The position numbers were made by a program, and so were the translations under genes. The notes under the pieces were generated by a model. It did not search any database, was not told the origin of the DNA, and was given only the letters and a program-made list of their open reading frames with translations. A stretch of 26,127 bases of DNA from Chara braunii. Lineage: Eukaryota > Streptophyta > Charophyceae > Charales > Characeae. The DNA lies in the NCBI GenBank assembly GCA_003427395.1, contig BFEA01000411.1:183488-209614 (forward strand). Reading direction: 5' to 3'. Of this stretch, positions 1 to 8,979 are shown one piece after another. Positions within the stretch are counted from its first letter, which is position 1. Each line of letters begins with the position of its first letter.

Positions 1-84
1 TGCAATTGAAACTCAGGCCCTGACTAAACTGCTAAAACGCAGTTTCGAATGCAATTACAAACTGTAACCCTGACTGCGCCATAG
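1..84. repeat. possible inverted-repeat element remnant at window edge
   Basis: This AT-balanced segment precedes a T28 run. It contains GCAATTACAAACTG and GCAGTTTCGAA. Very similar words (GCAATTGCAAACTG in reverse complement, and GCAGTTCGAA) occur inside the inverted-repeat element at 13111-13275. This suggests a related copy cut by the window edge. The similarity is short and by eye only. Confidence 0.25.
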
Positions 85-112
85 TTTTTTTTTTTTTTTT
101 TTTTTTTTTTTT
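85..112. repeat. T28 homopolymer
   Basis: An uninterrupted run of 28 T. It could be the polyA tail of a minus-strand retroposon lying to its right, but no recognisable element body adjoins it. Confidence 0.9.
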
Positions 113-132
113 CAGAGAACACCCTCTGCAAC

Positions 133-168
133 AGATAGGAGTGATGATATAGGCATGCACTCCTATCT
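133..168. repeat. short perfect hairpin
   Basis: AGATAGGAGTG (133-143) is the exact reverse complement of CACTCCTATCT (158-168), giving an 11-bp stem with a 14-nt loop. Nothing nearby shows whether it is part of a mobile element. Confidence 0.6.
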
Positions 169-365
169 ACCCTTAACTCACCAGCACCCTACGAGCCACC
201 TTCCCGAACCTCTTTTTTGGGGGGTTACCAAAGCTCTTCGTTTTATGTGAACGCAACTGATAGAGTAGCGGGCGACCAGTCCTTCAATGTGGGCGCCCGA
301 TACTTGGTGTTTCTTCCTTTTTCCAATTGATTTTTTTTCCCCTGTTGTTTTGTTGAAAAAAAAAA

Positions 366-552
366 GAAATCCGTGTTGGGTGGTCGCGACCGAGGAAAGA
401 GCTGCCAACGACAATGGTGGGAGGCCTGAGGGCTTCGCTCCACTACTTGCCAAAGAAAAAAAAAAATCCGTGTTGGGCAGTCGCGACCAAGGAAAGAGCT
501 GCCAATGACATTGGTGGCAGGCCTGAGGGCTTCACTCCACTACTTGCCAAAT
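366..552 (+). repeat. two-copy tandem duplication, period about 101 bp
   Basis: The segment from about 366 to 450 recurs at about 467 to 549 with few differences. Shared words include ATCCGTGTTGGG, GTCGCGACC, GGAAAGAGCTGCCAA and CTCCACTACTTGCCAAA. Each copy is preceded by a run of A. Each contains a GGGCTTCRCTCCACTAC word (430-446 and 527-543) that belongs to a motif scattered elsewhere in the window. No coding capacity is evident. Confidence 0.75.
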
Positions 553-670
553 GTGCAAAGGAGGAATGAATCTTTGGCTAGAACAGTGGAAATATACACA
601 GCCATGATTTTCGTCTCTTGTGCATGTGGTGAGCAACGGAGCCAGGCAAATCTGGCAGGACTTGCGGTCT

Positions 671-717
671 GTCAAACGTGCCATTTTCAGGGGCAGTACG
701 CGCCATTTTCGGGGCAG
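671..717 (+). repeat. dispersed direct repeat, copy 1
   Basis: This segment recurs almost exactly at 1012-1058 (both contain GTCAAACGTGCCATTTTCAG followed by GGGCAGTAC). Internally it holds two tandem versions of a roughly 22-bp word based on GCCATTTTC-GGGGCAGT. The two copies flank the pair of U6-containing retroposons at 719-983. Confidence 0.7.
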
Positions 718-718
718 T

Positions 719-816
719 TTTTTTTTTTTGTGGGACCATATCTCATGCTAATCTTCTCTGTATCATTCCGGGTTATGCACCAAGTTCATTCTCATGTTGA
801 CAGAGTGTAGCTGCCC
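719..816 (-). mobile_element. polyA-tailed retroposon with U6 snRNA sequence, copy a
   Basis: Read on the minus strand, the segment ends in an A-run (T-run 718-730 on plus). Just before it lies a U6-like stretch (769 to 733) that reads GGAATGATACAGAGAAGATTAG and on to GCATG, then jumps to GAGATATGGTCC. Compared with plant U6, about 30 internal nucleotides (from GCCCCTGCGC to the sequence before GAGAAATGG) are missing. The 5' part (816 to 770) is not U6 but resembles the 5' part of copy b, including a GGGYAGCTRCACT word. That makes it look like a family rather than a simple U6 pseudogene. Dead or non-autonomous; mobilisation by a LINE enzyme is inferred. Confidence 0.6.
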
Positions 817-855
817 ACTACATTCAGAAAAGACAAACTGTGTGTTGTACCCTCG

Positions 856-983
856 TTTTTTTTTTCTTGTTTTGACCATATCTCGATTTATGTGTCATTC
901 TTGCCCTGGGCCGCTGTATTGTTCGAAGTTACGGCACAAGATGCATTCCCACTTTGAACAACTGGAGGCAGTGCAGCTACCCG
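856..983 (-). mobile_element. polyA-tailed retroposon with U6 snRNA sequence, copy b
   Basis: The minus strand reads a non-U6 5' module (983 to about 931), then a diverged U6: AACAATACAG, GGCCC, GCAAGAATGACAC, AAATCGAGATATGGTC. It then has an A-rich tail (plus-strand T-run 856-865). Relative to plant U6 it lacks about 13 nt (AGAAGATTAGCAT) but keeps the 3' part that copy a lost. The 5' module aligns loosely with that of copy a. The tail abuts copy a, so the two elements lie head to tail. Confidence 0.55.
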
Positions 984-1011
984 ACCTCCTCGTTTTAGGA
1001 CTTAACAGCCC

Positions 1012-1058
1012 GTCAAACGTGCCATTTTCAGGGGCAGTACACGCCGTTTTCGGGGCAG
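1012..1058 (+). repeat. dispersed direct repeat, copy 2
   Basis: Near-identical to 671-717, about 341 bp downstream in the same orientation. It is followed by a C-run at 1067-1076. Confidence 0.7.
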
Positions 1059-1158
1059 TTTCCTCCCCCCCCCCTTGTCTCTGATGTTTTCTTTTTTTAA
1101 CGAGCCAACACTGGCAGTACCCTCACTCCTCACCACACAAACAAAGGACAAACGTGCT

Positions 1159-1240
1159 GTTTTTTCTTTTTTTTCAGCTTTTTGTTTTTTCCATTGTGAG
1201 AAATCATGATATTGTGGTCACTGGTCGTTGCTTCTCGTTT
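1159..1240 (-). repeat. probable A-rich 3' end of LINE-alpha
   Basis: The minus strand of this segment becomes A-rich (several A-runs broken by CAAAAAGCTG and G) beyond the conserved LINE tail hairpins and the possible TTAA element. It is the best candidate for the decayed polyA end of LINE-alpha. No target duplication could be matched. Confidence 0.4.
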
Positions 1241-1362
1241 TTAAAACGAACGACCTCTGTAGCTCTGTCGAGGCTCTACTCAGCCTCTACCGACCCTGCC
1301 CAGGCCTTCCATGAATTCAGGAAGAGCAACAAGTTTGGCTGGGTAAGGTACTGGTGGTTTAA
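1241..1362 (+). mobile_element. possible third, decayed copy of the TTAA-flanked element
   Basis: The right end GGTACTGGTGGT-TTAA (1347-1362) exactly matches the right end of the element at 12461-12667, with GCTGGGTAA upstream resembling its GCTGAGCGA. The left end would be TTAA at 1241-1244, followed by a poorly matching terminus (GACCTCTGTAGCTCTGTCG resembles GTACCTGGCCCAGCTATCG). It lies inside the LINE-alpha 3' UTR. Confidence 0.45.
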
Positions 1363-1421
1363 GGGTGGCTCCAGTCTATTGGTGGGGAACATCACCTGCT
1401 GGAAAGTGGGTCCAGCGTCCC
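1363..1421 (-). repeat. conserved LINE 3'-tail hairpin pair (LINE-alpha copy)
   Basis: The minus strand reads GGGACGCTGGACCC, then TTTCCAGCAGGTG, then TTCCCCACCAATAGACTGGAG. The first part folds as GCTGGA/TCCAGC. Close relatives lie in sense orientation after LINE-beta (7371-7427) and LINE-gamma (20361-20415), and alone at 12902-12962. Position and orientation suggest the part of LINE RNA recognised by its own RT; that role is inference. Confidence 0.65.
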
Positions 1422-1588
1422 CATTGAATAAAAAAGAGTCGTTATACATAAAGCATGAATGGGGGCAGTGGCGCCTCTTCAGTCCTTACTAGACCGCCGG
1501 ATCAGTCTAAAACAACAAACTGCCCTGCCCGTCAGAAAAAGTGTAAGTAATTGACAATCACCCCCCTTCTCAACCAAATCATTGCAAA

Positions 1589-3711
1589 TCAACCATAGGA
1601 GATGGAAGATCCTCTTGAGAGATTCCTCCATCCCTTCCCCACCTGGCCACTCCACCTTACCAGGCTTTTCCCTTGAGTTCCCCCCAGCCAGTTCAAGACA
1701 AAATTTTGAATTGTTTCTTGTATATCCTTCTTTTGATGTAATTTCATAAGTCTGATCTTAGTTTTTTCCATTGTGCTCTAATCTCAGTCTGAATAAATTG
1801 AACAATTATCTCATAAATTTTCCCCCCTTCCAAGGCTACGTTTGTACCAAAGGGCCCATAATACTGTCTTTCTGCGTATAGTAAACAGATTACGCTGAAA
1901 CTTAGAAAGTTTGAAGTCTATAGGTTTCCAATAGCCCAGCAAGATCGCGCCATTCCCACGGTCAATCTATCCCAGTCAGACTCCTCCAACAGCTATCCCA
2001 CCGTCGCCATAATAGGACCGCACTCGGACACTGCATAAAAATGGGTTCAATAGCTTCACAAATTTTCTATTAGGGAAAGTCATATGACAAAACTTACACC
2101 ATGGGGAAGCTAAACCACTTTGTTACAGACTTGAATGATCAATAAGCCAGTCATTCGTCAGCAAACATCGGTGAATAATCTGCCATTGAAGGGAGGCAAA
2201 TTTAGCGGGTCTCTTGTTTTAAACTGTTAAAAAAAAATTATGTTTTTAAGAGTATTACTGTCAATATTCAAGTGTCTAGGCCATCGTTCTTGCACAATTG
2301 CTGCTACATTCACCTTTGGTCTAAGAAGATGATATGTCGCCTTAACCATCATGGATTGTAGGGTTCTTGATTTTTCATTCTTACCAGTCTTCCAGACCCA
2401 CTTATCAAGGTTCAGGGGGGGATTGGAATAGGATAATGAGGATGGTACGCTCTCCGGCTTTTTGTTGAAGAGTAGTACACCACACGAATCCTGTAAAGGT
2501 CCCAAAACGAGAAAAACTTTACTTGATTATTTTGGGATGGGTGAAAGAAAAAATCTTCAGTCATCTTACAAATACTCATAATAACCCCTTCTGAGTGAAT
2601 ATGAACGATTTGACCCACCTCCCATTGTTCTGAACCAGTTCCTACTACCCAATCTCCCTCTTTGAAGAAGATGTATTTCCTTAGTGTTCTAACCCAAGCT
2701 AAGGGGATGGAGAAGATGATCTCCTCTAAATTGTAGGAAAGTTGGTGGGCATATATGAGTCTGCCTCTTCATTCCTCCGCTGTTAACCGGTTCCTTTTTT
2801 TTTGTCTCATATATCTTTGATCCTTAACACTCATTTTTTAACCCATAGGGACCATGAAAGATCGGAACTTTTGAAAACTACACCATTCTGATAAGAGATC
2901 CATCTGTTTTCAAAGAGGGGTTGCCTGAGGACCTCCTCATAACGGGAGGGGAAACGTCTATAGGGTAAAGGTAAATTGCGCCATATTTTCAATAAAGATA
3001 CTCATAAGTTATCCAACAATAAATCTCTTCTAACTGCTTCCCTCAAACCCTCTTCTCTAAACTGTGTCTTTGCCCTTGGAATGCTCCAAAATAAATCTTC
3101 AACTCATGTGAGAGGGTGAATATCCTCTATGTTTTGTGGCGCCAATCTACGAATTTGTGTCAGAGTCATAGGTTATCAGGGCTTATCATTATAAAAAATC
3201 AGTTATTTTAACCATTGGAGTCCTAGCGACTGACATTGCACGGACGGATCAATAAGCCATAATCCGCCTCTTAGTTTGGGTTGGATAGGGGAAAGTCATG
3301 TCACTTTAGGGATAACATTTTCTAACTCATGGTTGTCTCTCCATAAAAATGTCGCCACTTGTTTTTGTAGTCTCTTTGTGCTGGACTTAGTGATCGCCCA
3401 TAAAGCGGATTCGTACCATATGGATGCTAAGACCATATTGTTAATAATCAATGTTCTTTCAGTCAAAGAAGTTTGTCGGTTTTTCCATTGATTCATTTTC
3501 TCAATCGTTGGACGAGAAATTCAATCGTCATTCGATATCGGTTTGCCTAGTGCCGTAAGAGAGACCCCCAACAACTTCACAGGAGTTTCTAATGGAAGTC
3601 ACTTCACTATCGGATATTTTGAGGAACGCACTCCGTATAAATGAATCCACCACCCCTGTGTCTTATTTGCCCAATTGATCATCATATCCGACACATCCGA
3701 GAAATGGTTCA
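1589..3711 (-). pseudogene. LINE-alpha ORF2 C-terminal half (RT thumb to zf-RVT)
   Basis: Minus-strand translation in shifting frames gives the end of the RT palm (DMMINWANKTQGWW, just left of 3711), then RTLIINNMVLASIWYESALW (about 3460-3390). A connection region follows with WVWKTGKNEK and the MMVKATYHLL block (about 2400-2310). The zf-RVT region reads WQIIHRC (about 2190) and WCKFC (about 2110). The same blocks occur in LINE-beta and LINE-gamma in the same order. Multiple stops and frameshifts are present; the reading ends in TGA near 1586. LINE ORF2 polyprotein is certain as a class; the family name is not. Confidence 0.75.
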
Positions 3712-3869
3712 TTAAACCACTAGTACTTGGCCTAGCTATCGACCACAGAAAAAACTAGAGTAGAAACGTTTGTAGTTGGATGAATTTGGACGCTCCTGTA
3801 GTGGCCCGTACGTTTCCTAAAATCTCGTAGCGTTAACGGGCACGATTTTATGAAGTACTGGTGGTTTAA
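3712..3869 (+). mobile_element. TTAA-flanked inverted-repeat element inside the LINE-alpha RT
   Basis: The element body is 3716-3865 (150 bp), with TTAA on both sides (3712-3715 and 3866-3869). The ends are ACCACTAGTACTTGGCCTAG on the left and the reverse complement ACCACCAGTACTTCAT on the right. Removing the body plus one TTAA joins the RT codons AAG GCA TTA ATG AAC CAT in frame on the minus strand. This fixes both the ends and the 4-bp target. TTAA duplication is the hallmark of the piggyBac superfamily, but these termini do not begin with the usual CCC, so assignment is tentative. It has no coding capacity (MITE-like). Confidence 0.8.
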
Positions 3870-4230
3870 TGCCTTAATCTCTTCCATATTGGAGGTCAAG
3901 GTCTCCATGAGTATAGTAAGATCATCCACAAACATAGAAGCAATTGGGATTGCATCGTCAAGAATCTCCGAGATCTGAAGTCGTTTAAGATTATGATTGG
4001 CCCTAAGATTTGCTCTCAATGCTTCCATGATTATTATAAACAAAAATGGGGTTAAAGGATCGTCTTGCCTTACCGATCGTTGAAGGCGAAACGGTGGTGA
4101 GAGAAGACCATTTACTTGAATCCTGATAGAAACATTGGTATGCAAAATTTTTATCCATTTACGCAAATTTGGTCCAAAATTCATTTTATTGAGACATGCA
4201 TCCAAAAATCTTCAGTCTACATGATCATAG
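3870..4230 (-). pseudogene. LINE-alpha reverse transcriptase core
   Basis: The minus strand encodes YDHVD, a stop, RFLDACLNKMNFGPN, then VNGLLSPPFRLQRSVRQDDP, PFLFIIIMEAL and the catalytic motif FVDDL (about 3933-3919). This is the palm of an L1-type RT; FVDD replaces the commoner FADD but keeps both catalytic aspartates. The stop TGA (4212-4214) sits where L1 RTs carry Trp. The fragment starts at YDHVD because LINE-beta was inserted just upstream; the preceding codons are found at 7873 and beyond on the same strand. Confidence 0.85.
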
Positions 4231-4238
4231 TTTTTTTT

Positions 4239-7000
4239 GAATTTTGGGAAAATGACTCTACTATACAAGAAAGGGGACAAATCTAATATTAGGAATTACA
4301 GACTCATCACCCTACTCACGGTCATTTACAAGTTTGTAGCTAAAGCACTAAATGATATAATGTTAAATGTCATTGCATACATTATTCATCTGGCACAAAC
4401 GGGATTCATTACAGGTCGAAATATCCAAGCCAATATACGTCTTATAAATTAACTTTTAAGAATCGCATGTCAGTCTATACATAATGCAGCCTTCATCTTC
4501 ACCGACTTTGAGAAAGCATATGACCATGTGGATTGACTCCTTCTGGAAAAATGCCTAGAAAAAATAAACTTTGGGTTCAAATTTAAGGAGATGGATAGAA
4601 ATCCTACACCAAAAAACATCTACTAGAATTTCTATAAACAGTAATGTCTCTCCCCCAATTATCTTACAGAGATTCGTTAGACAAAGCGATCCTCTTGCTC
4701 CTTTTCTTTTCATCATAATCATGGAAGTCCTCGCTGTCAATCTCACTAAACATAAAGACATAAAAGGAATACAGATCTCCTTTATTCCAGACAAGGAAAT
4801 TCTGATCTGCTCTTTGTTTGCAGATGATATCTCATTAATGGTGAATGCAACCGTCGAAAATATGAAAGCAATTAAGGAACTATTGAATAAATTATGTATA
4901 TTATCTCACATGAAGGTCAATTTGGGAGACAAAACCCTAGGATGATGGGTTCATCACCAAGGGGTTAGGCCACTAGAAACCCCTCGTATTATATGGGTCC
5001 CTAAGGAAACTTCGATCAGAATTACGGGTATATCTCTATTAACAGAACGAAAACCAACGACAAACAATGAAAGAATCATACAAAGTGTCCAATCCAAATT
5101 CGACCTGTGGAGAAACAAACATACTTATATTCTGGGTCAAACTTTAGTAATCAACAATGTAATCATGGCCTCAACTTTGTACAAATTGGTCATATGGGCA
5201 CTAAATGAATCATCGACCAAATTGCTCCAACAACAACTCAGAGTATTTTTATGGAGAGGCAACCATGACTGAAAAAATGTCATGAGTAGAGTAGCCTGGA
5301 CATCCATCATACAACCCAAATCTAAAAGGGGGTTGGGAATTATTGATTCATCCACTCAAACTATGACTCTATTTGTGCAATGGATCAAGAGACTTCTATT
5401 CAATCCACAAACCCCTTGGAGTGTAATGGCATGAGAGCAACTGAGGAGACTAACCCTCTCCACCAATAAGGCAGTAGATCTAACAATGTGGTTAGAAAAC
5501 AAGGTATGGTCAATTTCAAGAAGCATACAAAAAAATACAAAGTCTAAGAACTCACAGATAAGGAAGCGACAAAATAATATATTAGCAAAGACTCATTTTG
5601 GATAAAAATTGAAGACCTAGAGAAAAATTCCTTTGCCTGATAAATATCCTCTTAAAAGATGGGAAGAGATGATCCGTCGGCCAATTTTGCAATAATGAAT
5701 GGATCAAGGACTCACAAGGCTATATGCTACATTGTATGGAGAACCCATGGAAAGGATGTATTAAAAAAGGTATCATAAAAATAAAAAATATTTGGGACGA
5801 AGGAACTAGAGACTGAATTCTCCCAGGGATTTTACACACTGGGGTTAAATATTGTCATCATGTGAATGAAAACCTAAAGAGGATCGTGAATTTAATCCCT
5901 CTAGATTGGATACGGATCCTTTAAAAAGGAAAGGTGTTTCAGGAAAGTGATTGGGTGGGTATAAGGAATGACTCGGAGCCTCACGTAGAAGGAAATATCG
6001 TAATATCTCTCTCCCATGGTTCATTAGCACTCATTTCTTTCTTCCTCTTAAAAGAAGACAATACAATGACACAACTCTCTGAAAACAGGACAAAATGGAT
6101 TCCAAAAGATCAATTTTTTATGATCACGGTACTTCAGAAAATTCCTCATCATGGCTGGCCTTTAGACCAACATCTGAAATCTCGGATCTCCCATTAGATT
6201 CAGCAGGATGGACATGGGGTGCACATAACAAAAAAGTGAGAGATTTATCTCGGTCTCTACACTCTCTTTCAGTTAAATCAACTTACCGGATGATCAGACT
6301 CACAATCAATCTAACAGACAGAGCTTCAACGAGATGGATAAAACAACTAAATATACGTAAGGAAGACTTAAGACAAGTTCGCTGGTTCAAAGCGGTAAGA
6401 ATCCGTAAGATCAAAACCAGCCAAGATTGTCTCGCTGCAGTGATAAATAGAACACCGATTTTTTTTCACTAATGATTGGTTGATAAACAAATCCTCTCTG
6501 GAAAAAAACGGGTTGGCAGAACCTTGATGTAAACTCTGTAAATCAGCTTTCCCCTGCAGGAAAATCCCGGAGACTATAAAACTTTTTTTTTTGGCATGCC
6601 CAACTTTCATTTGGCTATGGAGATGTTGGGACCGTATCTGGGGTCAACTGGAAATAACACAAGAATGACCCTGAGGACGGAAATTAATTTTGCTATAAGT
6701 CTGGACCCCGGATCAAATGTACAATTTTACTCAGAACCCATTCATCCTAAGTAGGAGAGCAATTCTTTAGGCTATCTGGCAATAGAGATGCACCAATGAA
6801 TGGGAAGGGGTTAGACTTGATGGCCCTGAATTTACTGATAACATAAAACAACAAGTGCAAAACGATATTTTAGTGCAATGGGAATCTTTAAAGTCAAGCT
6901 ACAACACAACTCATCAAAAGCAGATATCCTCAAAGCAATCAAATCCTTTAGCAGAGACTTGCTAGGGGGGGACAAAGAGGGGAAAATTGGAAGGATAAAA
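4239..7000 (+). pseudogene. LINE-beta ORF2 (RT, connection, zf-RVT), 5'-truncated
   Basis: The order seen is: NYRLITLLTVIYKFVAKAL (about 4297-4353), GFITGRNIQ, FEKAYDHVD with TGA at 4534-4536, then after a frameshift NLRRWIEILH. Next come LQRFVRQSDPLAPFLF, LFADDISLM with the FADD catalytic box intact (about 4814-4840) and SHMKVN. Then follow VINNVIMASTLYKLVIWAL, LWRGNHD and a connection region with AGWTWGAHNK and LSVKSTYRM (about 6205-6290). The zinc region has CKLC (about 6529), with a T9 slip before ACPTFIWLW. Stops in likely coding frames include TGA at Trp positions. It is a dead element. It is closest to LINE-alpha; both carry a stop right after the LIN residues of RT block 2. Confidence 0.8.
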
Positions 7001-7324
7001 TAGAAAGGTGAGAAAGGTGATGAGGAGCAAGAAATAAATAGGAACTACAAATTATTTTTTAATGGGTTGACTGAGGTTCACCCCTCCATCCCTCTCCGCC
7101 CAATGTTGGATTTCTCCAATCCCTTCCCCCCGTCCCCCAATGCTATCATCCCATTGTCATGGCATGGTCTGGAAGCCTATGAAGAAATAGAAGCTTATAA
7201 GAAAAAAATAGTTCTAGCATATACAGCAGGCATAGTTTGAGAAATATTTTTTTCTTAAGTAAGAGTCGGGCACCACATATAGCTAGGATTAAAATTTTTA
7301 CTTCTGGTGCCCTACCCTGGGTGA
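7001..7324 (+). other. LINE-beta 3' UTR
   Basis: No gene. The sequence has a C-rich stretch (7077-7142) and then A/T-rich sequence. It lies between the last recognisable ORF2 codons and the conserved tail. Confidence 0.5.
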
Positions 7325-7489
7325 AGATGCTCAGGTCTGTACTCTTACAGCATTTCTTCTTATTATGAAAAGGGACGCTGGACGCGTTTTCCAGCAGGTG
7401 CAGCTCCCCACCAATAGATGGAGTGACCAATGCAAACCTTAGTAGGGAGGGCTGCTCTTACCACCCTACCTACCATGGTTTACTGAGTC
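7325..7489 (+). repeat. conserved LINE 3'-tail (LINE-beta copy)
   Basis: It contains GGGACGCTGGACGCG, TTTTCCAGCAGGTG and GCTCCCCACCAATAGATGGAG (7369-7427), then GGCTGCTCTTACCACCCTACC. All parallel the tail copies at 12810-12995 and 20337-20502. GCTGGA can pair with TCCAGC, and CTCC with GGAG, giving two short hairpins. The polyA end seen in the other copies is not clear because the hAT-like element inserted at 7490. Confidence 0.65.
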
Positions 7490-7574
7490 CTGTGTAGCAT
7501 CGTGTTCGGGTTCGGTGACCGAACCCGAACGTTCGGGACCGAGCGCGAACGAGCGCTGAAACTCTCCGAATGCG

Positions 7575-7606
<32 letters not shown>

Positions 7607-7847
7607 CGTTTCTCCAAAAAATCTGAAAAATATATATGTTATGTAAAATAATACTACAAACATCTTTTGCCTTTGAGCAATGGTCAAATTCGTAACCAAA
7701 CTCGAGTTAAAAATAAAAAACTATTTTTTTTATTTTTTTTAATATATTCGGCCGAACACGTTCGGGTGGCGTTCGGCCGAACACCTGAACATGTTCGGAC
7801 GTTCGGAAAAACTCTGAACATGTTCGGTGTGCTACACAGACTGAGTC
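7482..7847 (+). mobile_element. hAT-like non-autonomous element with 8-bp target duplication
   Basis: The body is 7490-7839 (350 bp). The terminal repeats are CTGTGTAGCA on the left and TGCTACACAG on the right, a perfect 10-bp inverted pair. The flanks ACTGAGTC (7482-7489) and ACTGAGTC (7840-7847) are a perfect 8-bp direct duplication, the size made by hAT transposases. Both subterminal regions carry clusters of TTCGG/CCGAA words in both orientations, as expected of hAT subterminal binding sites. The middle holds A27 (7580-7606). No transposase is encoded. The superfamily is inferred from duplication length, since the ends are not the classic CAGGG type. Confidence 0.75.
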
Positions 7848-7872
7848 TTAAAATATATGAATTTTTTTTTTT

Positions 7873-8979
7873 CAAAGTCTATGAACACTATTGTCATGTT
7901 GTGATTAGACTGGTGAGAGAGTTTGACCATTTAATTGATTAGGATAATATTATCCTGGATATGTCTTCCCGTTATGAACCCAGTCTGAGAGGGATGTATG
8001 CCCGTTATTACCGGAATGAGACGATTAGCTAAGGCCTTGGATAACATCTTGTATACCACCGGTAGACAAGTTATCGGCCTATAATCCCTAATGTTTGTTT
8101 TATCTCATTTCTTATACAGAAGTGTGAGGATATCTTCACCCACTAATTCCCCCATCAAATCTGATTATTGAACTGATTCAAAATATTCCATCAGGTCTAA
8201 AGAGAGAGTCATTCAAATGGTTTCCCAAAATTCCTTAGGGAGACCGTCTATCCCAGAAGTTTTGTCTTTATCCATTTGTAGCAAAATTGTCCAAATTTCT
8301 TCTTTCGTTAAGGGACGCTCCAGTTATTCCCGTTACTTTTCTGTGAGAGTTTGGGTCAGAGGGACTAGAAATCGTTTTATGGCTTGATCATCCTTCTGTT
8401 GTTTTGTAGGATCCTTTAAGGAAGTAAAGCGCCTTTTGTAAAAGTCGTATGTTATTTTTAGACTATCTGCAGAAGAATAAGATAGTGAAGGGTTCTTAGG
8501 TACTGCTGGATCAACAAAGGTGTCTATGCGTGTACGTCTAGACCTATTGTGTACTAGTGCAAAAAAAAGATGCATCCATTTGTCCTTTAGTCAAAAACTT
8601 GGAAAGTTTACTTCTGACTATATACCCTCGGCAACGATGTTGAGCAAAGATCAAAAGTTGGTTCTTAAGGGCCTGAATATCCATCATTTGAAGATCTTCG
8701 TCAATATTTTCTTGCGACTCGTAATTAAGGATTTGTTATTGAATGCTCATTTCTTGTTGGTATCTATTTTTAGCCTAAAGTTTATAATATTCCTTACATG
8801 TTTTTGCTAGGAATGCTAAACCATTATTAAACCATTATATGAAACAACTTTGTTGGGTTTTCATTGCGTGTCAGTACTCCCATACGTCCTCTATGTACTA
8901 CCTAAATTTCATACATGCTAAAACGGATGTGCTGAGTTTATAATTTTTTTTCCTCGATCAGTTTTTTTTTTTAATTTAA
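7873..8979 (-). pseudogene. LINE-alpha ORF2 linker and RT fingers
   Basis: Minus-strand translation shows a linker alignable to LINE-gamma (FNNGLAFLAKTCKEYYKL region near 8800). Then come LERPLTKEEIW, DKDKTSGIDGLPKEFWETI, LTLLYKK, NIRDYRPITCLPVVYKM (RT block 1), HPSQTGFITGRHIQDNIILIN (block 2) and VFIDFEK at about 7880. It then runs into A11 where LINE-beta is inserted. Stops include TAA codons where Gln is plausible and TGA where Trp or Gly is expected. Conserved order and spacing make the assignment secure despite decay. Confidence 0.8.

Larger units (their letters stand above)
4231..7872 (+). mobile_element. LINE-beta insertion (plus strand) nested in LINE-alpha
   Basis: T8 at 4231-4238 and T11 at 7862-7872 bound a foreign block that separates VFIDFEK from YDHVD of LINE-alpha. 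Inside is a plus-strand LINE truncated upstream of the RT (first recognisable residues EFWE, then a deletion to MTLLYKKGDK). It continues through RT and zf-RVT to a 3' UTR with the conserved LINE tail at 7371. A hAT-like element later landed in it. The T-runs are consistent with insertion at an A-run, the usual L1 endonuclease preference, and may represent the target duplication. Confidence 0.8.

Noticed and set aside
733-930. Functional U6 genes on the minus strand
   Set aside because: Both copies have internal deletions and end in A-runs on the RNA sense strand instead of a T terminator.
4231-7872. Twin-priming inversion of a single LINE
   Set aside because: The inverted LINE-beta contains its own RT core, zf-RVT and 3' tail, parts also present in LINE-alpha. 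These are two elements, not one rearranged copy.
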